From Cytophagales bacterium (GTDB lineage Bacteria; Bacteroidota; Bacteroidia; Cytophagales; Cyclobacteriaceae): DNA of 64,000 bases. The stretch lies in NCBI GenBank assembly GCA_017303795.1, contig JAFLBR010000009.1, positions 124,001-188,000 of the forward strand, given 5' to 3'. Shown piece by piece: positions 43,019 through 51,359 of this stretch. The notes under the pieces are model-generated. The model was not told where the DNA came from and did not search any database. It saw nothing but the letters and a program-made list of their open reading frames with translations. Position numbers and translations under genes: made by a program. Every line of letters begins with the position of its first letter. The stretch's first letter is position 1.

Positions 43019-45502
43019 ATGAAAAAAGCTTTACTCCTCTTCTTACTGCTTCCAGCAATTGCCTACTCTCAACATCAATCCAAACTTACCCGCATCGATT
43101 CGGTGCTCACCTACCTGCATCAATACCATATGTTTAATGGTACGGTGCTGATTGGCGAAAAAGGGAAAGTGCTCTATAAAAAAGCTTTCGGCATAGCCCA
43201 TCCACAAACTCAACAGCCACTTACTACCGCATCGGCTTTTAACCTGGCTTCGGTAAGCAAACAGTTTTATACCATGATGGCCATGATTTTGAAAGAGCAA
43301 GGCAAACTGGCTTACGATGATACCGTGCAAAAATACTTACCGGCCTTTCCATACAACAACATCACCATTCGTCAGCTCATGAATCAGACTTCAGGGTTGC
43401 CTGAATACTTCGACATAGCTCAAGGCGATATGAATCCGTTGGACACACTCACCAACGCTTCCATGCTCGAATTACTGGCGCTTAAAAACCCAGCACTGGT
43501 TTTTGAGCCCGGTACACAATGGCAATACTGCAACACCAACTATACTACGCTTGCCTCCATCATTGAAAAAGTTTCGGGGCTTACCTCTCAGCAATTTTTT
43601 GCAAAGCATATTGCGGCCCCGCTTAAACTCAAGAACAGTTTTGTCTATCATCTTAAATTAAAATCGTATCCGCCTGCGCGTGTATTTGGGTTGGAGTATG
43701 ATGGTGTCAACTATAAGCTCAACGATCTGGTTCGTTTTGATGGTATTGTTGGCGATGGTAATGTGTACGCTTCCGCAGAAGATTTATACCTATGGGATCA
43801 GGCCTTGTATACCAAAAAGCTGGTAAAGAAAACTACGTTTAATGAAGCGCTTACAGCAGGCAAACTGAACAATGGGAAACATACGGAGTATGGCTTTGGT
43901 TGGTTTATCCGCGAGCCAGGAAAAATTGTTTCGCACACCGGAGGTTGGGTTGGGTTCGGAACGGAGATCACCCGCTACATCGATAAAAATCAAACCATCA
44001 TTGTGCTGGACAACTCGTCTAACTTTCGCGCCCACGCGCTTGTAAAAAATATTTGGGAAGGCAAGCCTATTGCATTGCCAAAAACGCATTTGATTACAAA
44101 CGTAAAAGTTATAGATGGTACAGGCTTGCCCGCAGTGGCTGGTGGTGTACGAATACTCAACAATCGCATCTGGCATGTGGGCAAGCTCACTCCGTTTGCC
44201 GGTGAAGCTGTTACCGATGGTAATGGAAATGTGCTGGCTCCGGGCTTTATCGATAATCATAGTCACCACGATGGCGGCCTTGAAAAAAATCCATCGGCTG
44301 TAGCCGTTACGAGTCAGGGTATAACTACGATCGTGGTAGGGCAAGATGGTGGTTCGGATACGATGGATTCGATTGAACATGCCTTAAAGAAAATTCCGGT
44401 GAGTGTAAACGTTGCGTCTTATACAGGGCAGGCTTCCTTGCGGGAAAAGGTGATGGGAAAAAATCTATTGCGCAAAGCCACACCGGTTGAGATTGATTCG
44501 ATGAAAGTGCTGTTGGCCCGCGAGATGGAGAAAGGCTCGTTGGGATTAAGCACCGGCCTGGAGTATGAAGCTGCCTTTTACAGTTCGCGCGATGAAGTGG
44601 TAGCTCTGGCAAAAGTAGCTGCTGAAAAAAATGGTCGCTACATCAGTCACATCCGCAGCGAAGATCTGAACATTGAAGAAGCGATTGATGAGATTATTCA
44701 AATCGGCCATGAAGCCAAAATACCCGTACAGGTTACGCACATAAAAATTGCCATGCGCAGCAAGTGGGGCAACTCCGAAAAAATTCTACGACAATTGGAA
44801 ATGGCGCGGCAACAAGGTGTAAACATCACAGCCGATATTTATCCGTACACCATGTGGAACTCTACACCTCGCGTGCTCTTCCCGAAAAAAGATTTTGAAA
44901 ATTTGGCCAGTGCTGAGTTTGCAACCCGCGAGTTGTTTGACCCGGCAGCATCGGTAATGGTGCGGTACACCCCACAACCGGCCTGGCAAGGAAAAACAGT
45001 AAGCGAGATAGCTGCGATCAATAAAGAAACTTCTGCGCAAGCACTTCTTCGTATCATCCGCGAAAGCGCAGCTCCGGAGCAAGGTGCTACTATTGTAGCC
45101 AAGAGCATGAGCGAAACTGACATTAGTAATTTTATGAAGTGGCCGTACACCAGCATTTGTTCGGATGGTACCATGCGTGGGCATCCGCGTGGGCACGGAT
45201 CGTTTACGCGCGTGTTGGGGAAATATGTGCGCGAAGAAAAATTGATGTCGTTGGAAACTGCTATTCAAAAGATGACGAGCCTGGCAGCAGAAAACGTAGG
45301 GATTAAAAACCGCGGCCTGATTGTACCGGGTTATTTTGCCGATCTTGTCTTATTCAATCCGGAAACGGTAATTGATAATGCCACCATCGAAAACCCGACA
45401 GCATTATCTACCGGCATAGAATACGTGTGGGTAAATGGCAAGCTGGTTTATCAAAATCAGAAAGCCGTAGAGAATTATCCTGGCGTATTGTTGAAGAGAT
45501 AG
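43019..45502 (+). CDS. Fusion of serine beta-lactamase-like hydrolase and N-acyl-D-amino-acid deacylase
   Basis: An 827-residue exported protein (signal peptide residues 1-17). Residues ~25-340 are a class C beta-lactamase/DD-peptidase-type domain with SVSK (Ser78-Lys81), YCNTNY (YxN motif) near residue 168 and HTGGW near 306. From ~350 an amidohydrolase domain begins (NVKVIDGTGLPAVAGGVRILNN). It carries the metal motif NHSHHD (413-418), further conserved blocks (VTHIKIAMRSKWG, ICSDGTMRGHPRGHGSF) and the closing GLIVPGYFADLVLFNPETV of the D-aminoacylase family. The two activities suit sequential attack on D-amino-acid-containing peptides, for example cell-wall fragments. That coupling is inference. 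Confidence 0.9.
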   Translation: MKKALLLFLLLPAIAYSQHQSKLTRIDSVLTYLHQYHMFNGTVLIGEKGKVLYKKAFGIAHPQTQQPLTTASAFNLASVSKQFYTMMAMILKEQGKLAYDDTVQKYLPAFPYNNITIRQLMNQTSGLPEYFDIAQGDMNPLDTLTNASMLELLALKNPALVFEPGTQWQYCNTNYTTLASIIEKVSGLTSQQFFAKHIAAPLKLKNSFVYHLKLKSYPPARVFGLEYDGVNYKLNDLVRFDGIVGDGNVYASAEDLYLWDQALYTKKLVKKTTFNEALTAGKLNNGKHTEYGFGWFIREPGKIVSHTGGWVGFGTEITRYIDKNQTIIVLDNSSNFRAHALVKNIWEGKPIALPKTHLITNVKVIDGTGLPAVAGGVRILNNRIWHVGKLTPFAGEAVTDGNGNVLAPGFIDNHSHHDGGLEKNPSAVAVTSQGITTIVVGQDGGSDTMDSIEHALKKIPVSVNVASYTGQASLREKVMGKNLLRKATPVEIDSMKVLLAREMEKGSLGLSTGLEYEAAFYSSRDEVVALAKVAAEKNGRYISHIRSEDLNIEEAIDEIIQIGHEAKIPVQVTHIKIAMRSKWGNSEKILRQLEMARQQGVNITADIYPYTMWNSTPRVLFPKKDFENLASAEFATRELFDPAASVMVRYTPQPAWQGKTVSEIAAINKETSAQALLRIIRESAAPEQGATIVAKSMSETDISNFMKWPYTSICSDGTMRGHPRGHGSFTRVLGKYVREEKLMSLETAIQKMTSLAAENVGIKNRGLIVPGYFADLVLFNPETVIDNATIENPTALSTGIEYVWVNGKLVYQNQKAVENYPGVLLKR

Positions 45503-45504
45503 TT

Positions 45505-45627
45505 GTTAGTCTTGAGTCGTTAGTTCATAGTCCTGAGTAGATAGTCTTTAGTACTTATTAAACTAAGGACTATATACTAAGGACTATATACTAAGGACTA
45601 AGGACTATATACTAAGGCCTAAGGACT
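45505..45627. repeat. Tandem ACTAAGGACTATAT repeat
   Basis: Two perfect copies of the 14-base unit ACTAAGGACTATAT (45562-45575 and 45576-45589) are followed by two degenerate ones to 45627. The upstream half (45505-45555) holds inverse words such as AGTCTTTAGT, so the whole can fold on itself (TAGTCTTTAGT with ACTAAGGACTA). It lies after the fusion-hydrolase stop. Confidence 0.8.
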
Positions 45628-45639
45628 CTGCACTAATTA

Positions 45640-45849
45640 CTACTTAGCCGTAACCTGAAATGCTCGCTCGCCATTCTTTTCCAGCTCACGCAGCGCGCGC
45701 AGTTGTTTCATTTCTTCCAGCATAGGCAGCAGCGCGGCATCGTCTGTTATTTTAAGGTGCGCCTTTAATTCCGAAAGCGATTTGATTTCGTTGGGGGTTT
45801 TGCGGAAATCGGTAATGAAGTTGAGGATGTCGATCTTTTTAATGAACAT
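45640..45849 (-). CDS. Uncharacterised small soluble protein
   Basis: A 69-residue protein, MFIKKIDILNFITDFRKTPNEIKSLSELKAHLKITDD and onward, with a helical, charged character and no recognised domain. An ATG at 45888 is also possible, but it would add 13 residues of no evident structure. It may be a small winged-helix or regulator fragment (ALLPMLEEMKQLRALRELEKNGERAFQV reads like a helix-wing). It is single and sits between repeat elements. The evidence that it is a gene is moderate. Confidence 0.5.
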   Translation of the reverse strand: MFIKKIDILNFITDFRKTPNEIKSLSELKAHLKITDDAALLPMLEEMKQLRALRELEKNGERAFQVTAK

Positions 45850-45910
45850 GAGAAAAACAGTTTGGGGATTGTAACGGGAAATATTCAAAGCAGGATACAG
45901 ATTTTATTTG

Positions 45911-45974
45911 AACCGCAAAGGCGCGGAGTCGCAAAGACAAATCAAACTTTGCGCCTTAGCCGTCTCTACGGTTA
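45911..45974. repeat. Dispersed imperfect hairpin repeat (AACCGCAAAGGCGC family)
   Basis: AACCGCAAAGGCGCGGAGTC and the inverse end CTTTGCGCCTTAGCCGTCTC...GGTT form an imperfect long hairpin. It abuts and overlaps by three bases the stop of the DUF4386 gene. Related copies lie at 46725-46799, 48444-48520 and 60507-60600, with a half copy at 56331-56362. Confidence 0.75.
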
Positions 45975-46634
45975 TGGTTTTGCAGGTCTGATTCCAAAGA
46001 TCAACAAGTAGGCAATCATCCAGAACTCGCCCACGGTGGCTGGGATAACCATCAGGTCAAGCCATACACCTTTTATACCCAGATAGTTTAAGCATGCACT
46101 TAACAGGTACCCTGCCCCGCCAAGTATAAGTACACGACCTAACCAAACCGGCATCCGCTGCGAGCTTACTACCACATAGCCCATGGGTATAAGCCAAAGT
46201 CCGAAGAAGAGACTGCCCACACCCCACGCGCTTTTAATGAACTGATCAAAGATCTGAATCATGATCAATTTATCATCAAGAGAAGAAGTTGAGTTAACAA
46301 CACCCAACGCACCACCCATGGCCATAGCACTGATCATTATGGCGGCCGCATTCATCATACCCCACGCGGCCAACGCCCACGCAGCAACATGATTAATGTC
46401 TTTAAATAATTTAAAGAACCAAACCGCTGCCAACGCCTGCGATACCACAATGGCAAACTCTAACAGTAAGCGGATGCGGGACAGTGTTTCCTGTTCCGTA
46501 AGGTTGCTGAGCGTTTGTGCCGGATCTGCTACATAGATTTTTGAATGCAGTGTGAGAAAGCCCACCATTCCGGAGATGGCTAATAAGAGATACCAGATTC
46601 CGGTTAATCGGGCGGTTGTTATTTCTTCTTTCAT
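45972..46634 (-). CDS. DUF4386-family membrane protein
   Basis: A 220-residue protein with about six predicted membrane helices. It has the family pattern: TARLTGIWYLLLAISGMVGFLTL at residues ~6-28, the polar loop DPAQTLSNLTEQETLSRIRLLLEF, and the later repeats of the YLLSACLNYLG type near residue 180. DUF4386 proteins are widespread in Bacteroidota and other phyla with no known function. The neighbours do not suggest one. The stop codon lies in a hairpin repeat; the gap of 167 bases to the amidase gene holds another one. Confidence 0.85.
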   Translation of the reverse strand: MKEEITTARLTGIWYLLLAISGMVGFLTLHSKIYVADPAQTLSNLTEQETLSRIRLLLEFAIVVSQALAAVWFFKLFKDINHVAAWALAAWGMMNAAAIMISAMAMGGALGVVNSTSSLDDKLIMIQIFDQFIKSAWGVGSLFFGLWLIPMGYVVVSSQRMPVWLGRVLILGGAGYLLSACLNYLGIKGVWLDLMVIPATVGEFWMIAYLLIFGIRPAKP

Positions 46635-46724
46635 GTGCTTAGCGGTTTGAGTTACAACTAAGATATACGAAAGCGATCAAGCAAGGTTAGGCTTGTGGGC
46701 ACGGCCTTGGTTTAGATTCTTTTG

Positions 46725-46799
46725 AACCGCAAAGGGCGCGAGGGCGCTAAGTTGATAAATCAAAACAATAAAACTTTGCGGCTTAGCGTCTCTGCGGTT
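46725..46799. repeat. Dispersed imperfect hairpin repeat (AACCGCAAAGGCGC family)
   Basis: AACCGCAAAGGGCGCGAGG at 46725 and AAACTTTGCGGCTTAGCGTCTCTGCGGTT toward 46799 are imperfect inverse halves around an AT-rich loop. It fills most of the gap before the amidase stop at 46802 and may terminate that gene's transcript. Confidence 0.75.
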
Positions 46800-46801
46800 T
46801 T

Positions 46802-48373
46802 CTATTTTGAAACGATATACTTCGGTGCCTTCCGATGCTTGGTTGCTTGTTCGTAGCCGTAGGCAATCTCAATTAAAGTTGGTTCTTGCCAGGCCGTACT
46901 AAAGAATGATACCCCAACCGGCAACACATCGGCAAAACCCATGGGCACGGTAATGGAAGGATACCCCGATATCGCGGCAAGTGAGGAACTGCCACCCAGA
47001 AAATGATCGCCATCAATCAAATCGGTTTTCCACGCAGGCGCTCCGGTGGGGGCCATTAAGGCATGCAGGTTATTTTCTTTTAAGAGTTTATCAATTCCGT
47101 TTTCGCGGGTAGCCTTTTGCATGTTGGCCAACGCATCTAAATATTCTTTGTCTTGTAGCGTGCCTTTCTCGTGCGCAAGTTTTAATAACTGCTGATCGAA
47201 GTACTTCAGTTCAATGGAATCTTTTTTATTAAACTCCATCAACTCGGCCAGATCGTGCACGCGGGCTTTATCGCCCAGACTTGCAAAGTATTTGGTAAGG
47301 CCATCTTTAAACTCGTACAACAACACCGTAAACGAAGAACCACCGGCACTGCGTTCCATGTTAAAATCAAGTTCGATTACTTCTGCGCCTTGTGCCCGTA
47401 AATCGGCCACCGCTTTTTTCATTAACGTATCTACCGCAGCGTGGTAGCCGCCTGCATTTTTCAACAACCCAATGCGTTTGCCGTTTAACCCATCGGCTTT
47501 CAGGTGCGAGGTGTAATCGGTTTTATAATTACCGGCCGAAGCCAATGACTTTTCATCTGTAGAATCAACACCCACCAATGCACCTAAGGTAATGGCTACA
47601 TCGGTAACGGTGCGGCCCATGGGTCCGGCCGTATCTTGTGTAAACGAAATAGGAATAATACCACTGCGACTTAATAACCCAACGGTAGGTTTTAATCCAA
47701 CCAAACCATTCGCATTAGATGGACAAACAATAGATCCATTCGTTTCGGTACCAATAGCAATAGCGCATAGGTTGGCCGAAGCTGCCACTCCCGAACCAGA
47801 ACTTGATCCGCAAGGATTACGATCGAGCACATACGGATTTTTGGTTTGCCCTAACATCCCGCTCCAGCCACTACTGCTCATATCGCCCCGGAAGTTAGCC
47901 CACTCGCTTAAGTTTGCTTTCGCGATGATGATGGCTCCGGCATCGCGTAACTTCTTTACTAAAAAGCTATCGTCAGGCGGATAGGAATCGCGCAGCACCG
48001 TTGCCCCGGCTGTGGTAGGCATATCGGCCGTGTTCATGTTATCTTTAATAATTACCGGAATACCATGCAACAAGCCACGACTCTTGCCTGCTTGCAGTTC
48101 GGCATCCATCGTTCGGGCAATCTCAAGGGCATTGGGATTTATGTAAATGATCGAGTTTAACGCTGGTCCATTTTTATCCAGATCTTCAATTCGCTGCAAA
48201 TAGTCTTTCACTACTTGCTCAATGGTGAAGGTGCTTTTCTGATAGCCCACTTGTAATTGTGGGATGGTCATCTCTTCCAGGTATTGATGTGTTGGTGCTG
48301 ATTCCTTTTCCTTGGGTTGTTCGCAGGCTAACACAATTAAAACAGCCAGAAACAAAATGCGGGTTGATTTCAT
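46802..48373 (-). CDS. Amidase-signature-family lipoprotein
   Basis: A 523-residue enzyme. A lipoprotein signal with lipobox VLAC (Cys17) predicts membrane anchoring outside the cytoplasm. The amidase signature is complete: catalytic Lys110 in GIPVIIKDNMNT, the cis-Ser in NPCGSSSGSG (~residue 190) and the nucleophile Ser214 in GTETNGSIVCPSNANGLVGLKPTVG. It hydrolyses amides of unknown identity; such exported forms in Bacteroidota may act on peptides or cell-wall amides. The C-terminal part (FLGGSSSLAAISGYPSITVPMGFADVLPVGVSFF) is typical. It is single and flanked by hairpin repeats. Confidence 0.93.
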   Translation of the reverse strand: MKSTRILFLAVLIVLACEQPKEKESAPTHQYLEEMTIPQLQVGYQKSTFTIEQVVKDYLQRIEDLDKNGPALNSIIYINPNALEIARTMDAELQAGKSRGLLHGIPVIIKDNMNTADMPTTAGATVLRDSYPPDDSFLVKKLRDAGAIIIAKANLSEWANFRGDMSSSGWSGMLGQTKNPYVLDRNPCGSSSGSGVAASANLCAIAIGTETNGSIVCPSNANGLVGLKPTVGLLSRSGIIPISFTQDTAGPMGRTVTDVAITLGALVGVDSTDEKSLASAGNYKTDYTSHLKADGLNGKRIGLLKNAGGYHAAVDTLMKKAVADLRAQGAEVIELDFNMERSAGGSSFTVLLYEFKDGLTKYFASLGDKARVHDLAELMEFNKKDSIELKYFDQQLLKLAHEKGTLQDKEYLDALANMQKATRENGIDKLLKENNLHALMAPTGAPAWKTDLIDGDHFLGGSSSLAAISGYPSITVPMGFADVLPVGVSFFSTAWQEPTLIEIAYGYEQATKHRKAPKYIVSK

Positions 48374-48443
48374 GGGATTGATTGATGATGAAAGTTACAA
48401 TAGGAGTTACATCGCACCTAACCGCTTAACAAAATGATTGTTT

Positions 48444-48520
48444 ATCGCAGAGTCGCAAGGGCGCAAAGTAAAAAGCATAAGTTTTAACTCAGGCTTCTCG
48501 GCTCAGCGACCTTGCGGTTA
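48444..48520. repeat. Dispersed imperfect hairpin repeat (GCAAGGGCGC family)
   Basis: CGCAGAGTCGCAAGGGCGCAAAG near 48446 and the inverse CTTCTCGGCTCAGCGACCTTGCGGTTAA toward 48522 form an imperfect hairpin. It lies between the amidase start and the repeat-protein gene. Confidence 0.7.
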
Positions 48521-48525
48521 ACTGA

Positions 48526-49890
48526 CTAATAACACCCATCTAAAAACTTCACGGTCTTTGCCAGGTTATCCCACTTCTGCATATCGTTTTGCATGGGCTT
48601 GGCTAACTCCAGGTATTTATCGCAGCCCATCAGCAACACATCAATCTGATCTTTGTATTGGCTTTTATACACAATGGTTTTTTCGTTGGTGATTTTATTA
48701 AAGATCACCCACTCTATATTTAATATCCCACCAGGTGCAGCCGTTGCTTGCCTGCCTTGAATGGCTAACTCCAATGCGCCCAGGTTTGCTTTCAGGCTTT
48801 CGCTATCCGAATTTTCAATTGCATCCTGTGCTGTTTCGTAGCCACCCAACTGGGCTAACTGATCGCGTAACGCTATTAACTCTTCAGTGGAAGAAACCCG
48901 GATTACACTATCCATATTGGAAACATAGTTGTTCCGCTTCTGATCTTCTTTTACCACTGCAGTAGCCGCGGCAGAAGTACCTACTGCCACAGCCGATTTT
49001 ACCAGCGCGGTGGCTCTTTCATTAATAGTGGTAGGGTTGGGATTACGATATAATTGAAAGGTGTTGCCGTTGAAGCCTTCCGGCACAAAAACATTTTCAA
49101 TTACGGTGTACTTTGTTTCCACACCTTTATTCACGTAAGTAAAACCGGTAATGGTAGCAGGGGTGTACTCTGCCAGTTTATCGCCACCCTTAAAAATAAT
49201 CCGATCGAGATTGCGCACACCCTGTTCGTAAAGCAAGGTTACTTCGCCATTGGTTTTACCTGCCGCTGTTATAATACTTCCCGGAAAGGAACGCTTGTTA
49301 TTTTGTTCACGCGCAAGTTTAGCTTGTACTACTTCGGCCTCGCTTACGGTATAGCCATAGCGGGCTATGTCTTTCGCATCAAACTTTTCTTTTCCTGAAG
49401 CGGTCTTTACTTCAATATCTTCCAAAACTCCATCCTTGCGTCTCAACTTTAGTTCACCTTCATACTTTGTTCCATTTCGGTGAACCACATACCCATTACG
49501 AGGCGTGGTGCTTTCAATTACTTTACTCATCACCGTACCCATATTACGCCACTCATACATACTCTCCGGGCTTTCGTTTACCGGCCCACCACCAACTGTT
49601 GCGCTGGCATTCGGGTTTACATTCGTTAAGCCATACCCTTTAAGCGAGGCCACCGGAAAGGTGAGGTATTTCTGATCGCCCATAAACTCTACCTCCTTTA
49701 CCAACTCGGCAGAACCAATCAGGGAAATTTTTCCATCCATACGCTTACCCGATTTCAATACTACATACCCCGGTTGAAGTTCAGTTTTGCCACGCTTCCA
49801 TTGGTACGCGCCAGCAGGCGATTCATTTGTTTGCGCATAAGCGGATAGGGAAAGCGTAATAATTAAAACTATTACCGGCAATGATTTCAT
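48526..49890 (-). CDS. Exported protein with three internal repeats
   Basis: A 454-residue protein with a signal peptide (residues 1-19). Three blocks of ~50-80 residues share a pattern. The first begins GYVVLKSGKRMDGKISLIG (~residue 42), the second GYVVHRNGTKYEGELKLRR (~138) and the third GSIITAAGKTNGEVTLLYE (~220). Each goes on with (E/L)xxIxFK-type strands and ends in a Gly-Tyr pair such as KGYGL, ARYGY and TGFTY. These look like small beta-rich modules. The C-terminal ~130 residues are helical (VIRVSSTEELIALRDQLAQLGG). The family is not recognised; surface or periplasmic location is likely. Confidence 0.65.
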   Translation of the reverse strand: MKSLPVIVLIITLSLSAYAQTNESPAGAYQWKRGKTELQPGYVVLKSGKRMDGKISLIGSAELVKEVEFMGDQKYLTFPVASLKGYGLTNVNPNASATVGGGPVNESPESMYEWRNMGTVMSKVIESTTPRNGYVVHRNGTKYEGELKLRRKDGVLEDIEVKTASGKEKFDAKDIARYGYTVSEAEVVQAKLAREQNNKRSFPGSIITAAGKTNGEVTLLYEQGVRNLDRIIFKGGDKLAEYTPATITGFTYVNKGVETKYTVIENVFVPEGFNGNTFQLYRNPNPTTINERATALVKSAVAVGTSAAATAVVKEDQKRNNYVSNMDSVIRVSSTEELIALRDQLAQLGGYETAQDAIENSDSESLKANLGALELAIQGRQATAAPGGILNIEWVIFNKITNEKTIVYKSQYKDQIDVLLMGCDKYLELAKPMQNDMQKWDNLAKTVKFLDGCY

Positions 49891-50235
49891 GGGGGATAGG
49901 GATAATGGTTAACCTAAAAGTAAGCATTTAAACCAAACCGAATCATATCAGTAACGCTAGCATTGGGCTAACTACCTTATAGCATCTATGAAGTATGCTT
50001 TCATGTACCTATGGAATTGATGGGTTACTTATAGCCTTACCCGGTAAGTGTGTTGATGCAGTTTATACTGTTAGAACAGTAAAGAAGTAAGTACTTATAC
50101 CTGCTTAGTGTTAGGCTAACCATAGCTTTTAAGAATAAATATTGACAAGTACTTTACTTTAATAATAATATTTATTGAAATTGCGTACGCTATGGCAAAT
50201 AGTAATTTACTGCACCCTCTGCGGTTATCGGGTTT
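49891..50235. other. Intergenic region, divergent promoters
   Basis: About 345 bases between two divergently transcribed genes (leftward exported repeat protein and rightward ATP-grasp operon). Very AT-rich near 50140-50180 with TTTAATAATAATATTTATTGAAATT. No recognisable -7 box or repeat was found, and no gene is proposed. The length leaves room for regulation of the ATP-grasp/SET operon. Confidence 0.5.
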
Positions 50236-51327
50236 ATGACACTACTCAACGATACCACCGCCTATAAAATCTGGATATTTGCTCCTTATCTGGAGACGGA
50301 AGACCCGACTCTAAAATTTTACTACGACTATACTCAAAGCATTGAAGAATACACGCGGGTATTCGCTGAAATCAATTGCGAATGGGAATGGGTAAATGTA
50401 ACGGTACATAACATTGCCGAAGCAATAGAGCGGGTAAAGAGCTACTCCACCAAGCAAAGCATAGTACTAAACCTGTGCGATGGCGATGAAATTAACAACG
50501 TCCCCGGAGTATCGGTTATTCATGCATTAGACGAAAGCGGTATTACCTACACCGGTTCCGATTCTTACTTCTATAATGTAACCACTTCTAAAATCACCAT
50601 GAAGGAAGCTTTTGGTAAAGCCGGGGTGGCCATGCCGGGGTGGCAAAAGCTAAACGGACACATCGATCCGGATCTTTTCAAGAAGGTGGGCAAACCTATT
50701 ATTGTTAAGCCTGCCGTTTCGGCTGGCAGCATGGGCATCAGTGTAAAGAACGTTGTTAACGGCAAGCGCCAGTTAAAGAGTGTACTCAACGAACTACACG
50801 AAGGCTTTAAAGGTTGGGATTTGAATACAGCCGGTTTGTTGGCCGAACAGTTTATAATCGGGCGCGAGTTTACCACACTGTTGGTAGGATCGCACCATAA
50901 ACCCGAACAGATTAAATTCTATCAACCTATAGAACGTGTATTCCATAAAGGCTTACCCGAAAAAGAACAGTTCCTTTCTTTCGAACGCCTGTGGGAAGCA
51001 TACGATGAAGAAGCACCGCCACCGGACAATGGATTTCTGTATGAATACGCCCCGGTTATGGATTTCTGTCTGGCCCAGGAATTAAAAGAGCTAAGCATTG
51101 ATGCCTTTAAAGCCGTGAAAGGCGTAGGTTATGCACGGCTCGATTTCAGGCTGGATAAGAAAACCGGAAAACTATTTGTATTAGAGATTAATGCCCAATG
51201 TGGCTTAAGCGAAGACGAGAACTATACCTCCATAGGCGCTATTCTGCGCGTAAGTAATAAAACCTTCACCAACCTGATTGTAGAAGTGCTGGAAGATGCC
51301 CTGCTTCGCAATACAGCCAACAGCTAA
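50236..51327 (+). CDS. D-Ala-D-Ala ligase-like ATP-grasp enzyme (first of operon)
   Basis: A 363-residue soluble enzyme. The N-terminal domain holds NLCDGD (where canonical ligases have LHGxxGEDG) and IHALDESGITYTGSDSYFY. The ATP-grasp core has KPAVSAGSMGISVKN (the KPxxxGSSxG loop), GLLAEQFIIGREFTTLLVG, and the metal-binding end GYARLDFRLDKKTGKLFVLEINAQCGLS. The canonical NTxPGMT substrate loop is NAQCGLSED here, so it is unlikely to be a true D-Ala-D-Ala ligase. It should join a carboxylate to an amine with ATP use. It lies 32 bases before a second ATP-grasp gene fused to SET. Confidence 0.87.
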   Translation: MTLLNDTTAYKIWIFAPYLETEDPTLKFYYDYTQSIEEYTRVFAEINCEWEWVNVTVHNIAEAIERVKSYSTKQSIVLNLCDGDEINNVPGVSVIHALDESGITYTGSDSYFYNVTTSKITMKEAFGKAGVAMPGWQKLNGHIDPDLFKKVGKPIIVKPAVSAGSMGISVKNVVNGKRQLKSVLNELHEGFKGWDLNTAGLLAEQFIIGREFTTLLVGSHHKPEQIKFYQPIERVFHKGLPEKEQFLSFERLWEAYDEEAPPPDNGFLYEYAPVMDFCLAQELKELSIDAFKAVKGVGYARLDFRLDKKTGKLFVLEINAQCGLSEDENYTSIGAILRVSNKTFTNLIVEVLEDALLRNTANS

Positions 51328-51359
51328 CAAACAAAATCCCTGTAAAAAGAAATCCGGAT

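Noticed and set aside
50236-51327. True D-alanine-D-alanine ligase (ddl) for the cell wall
   Set aside because: The substrate loop differs from NTxPGMT, and it is paired with a SET fusion, not with mur genes.
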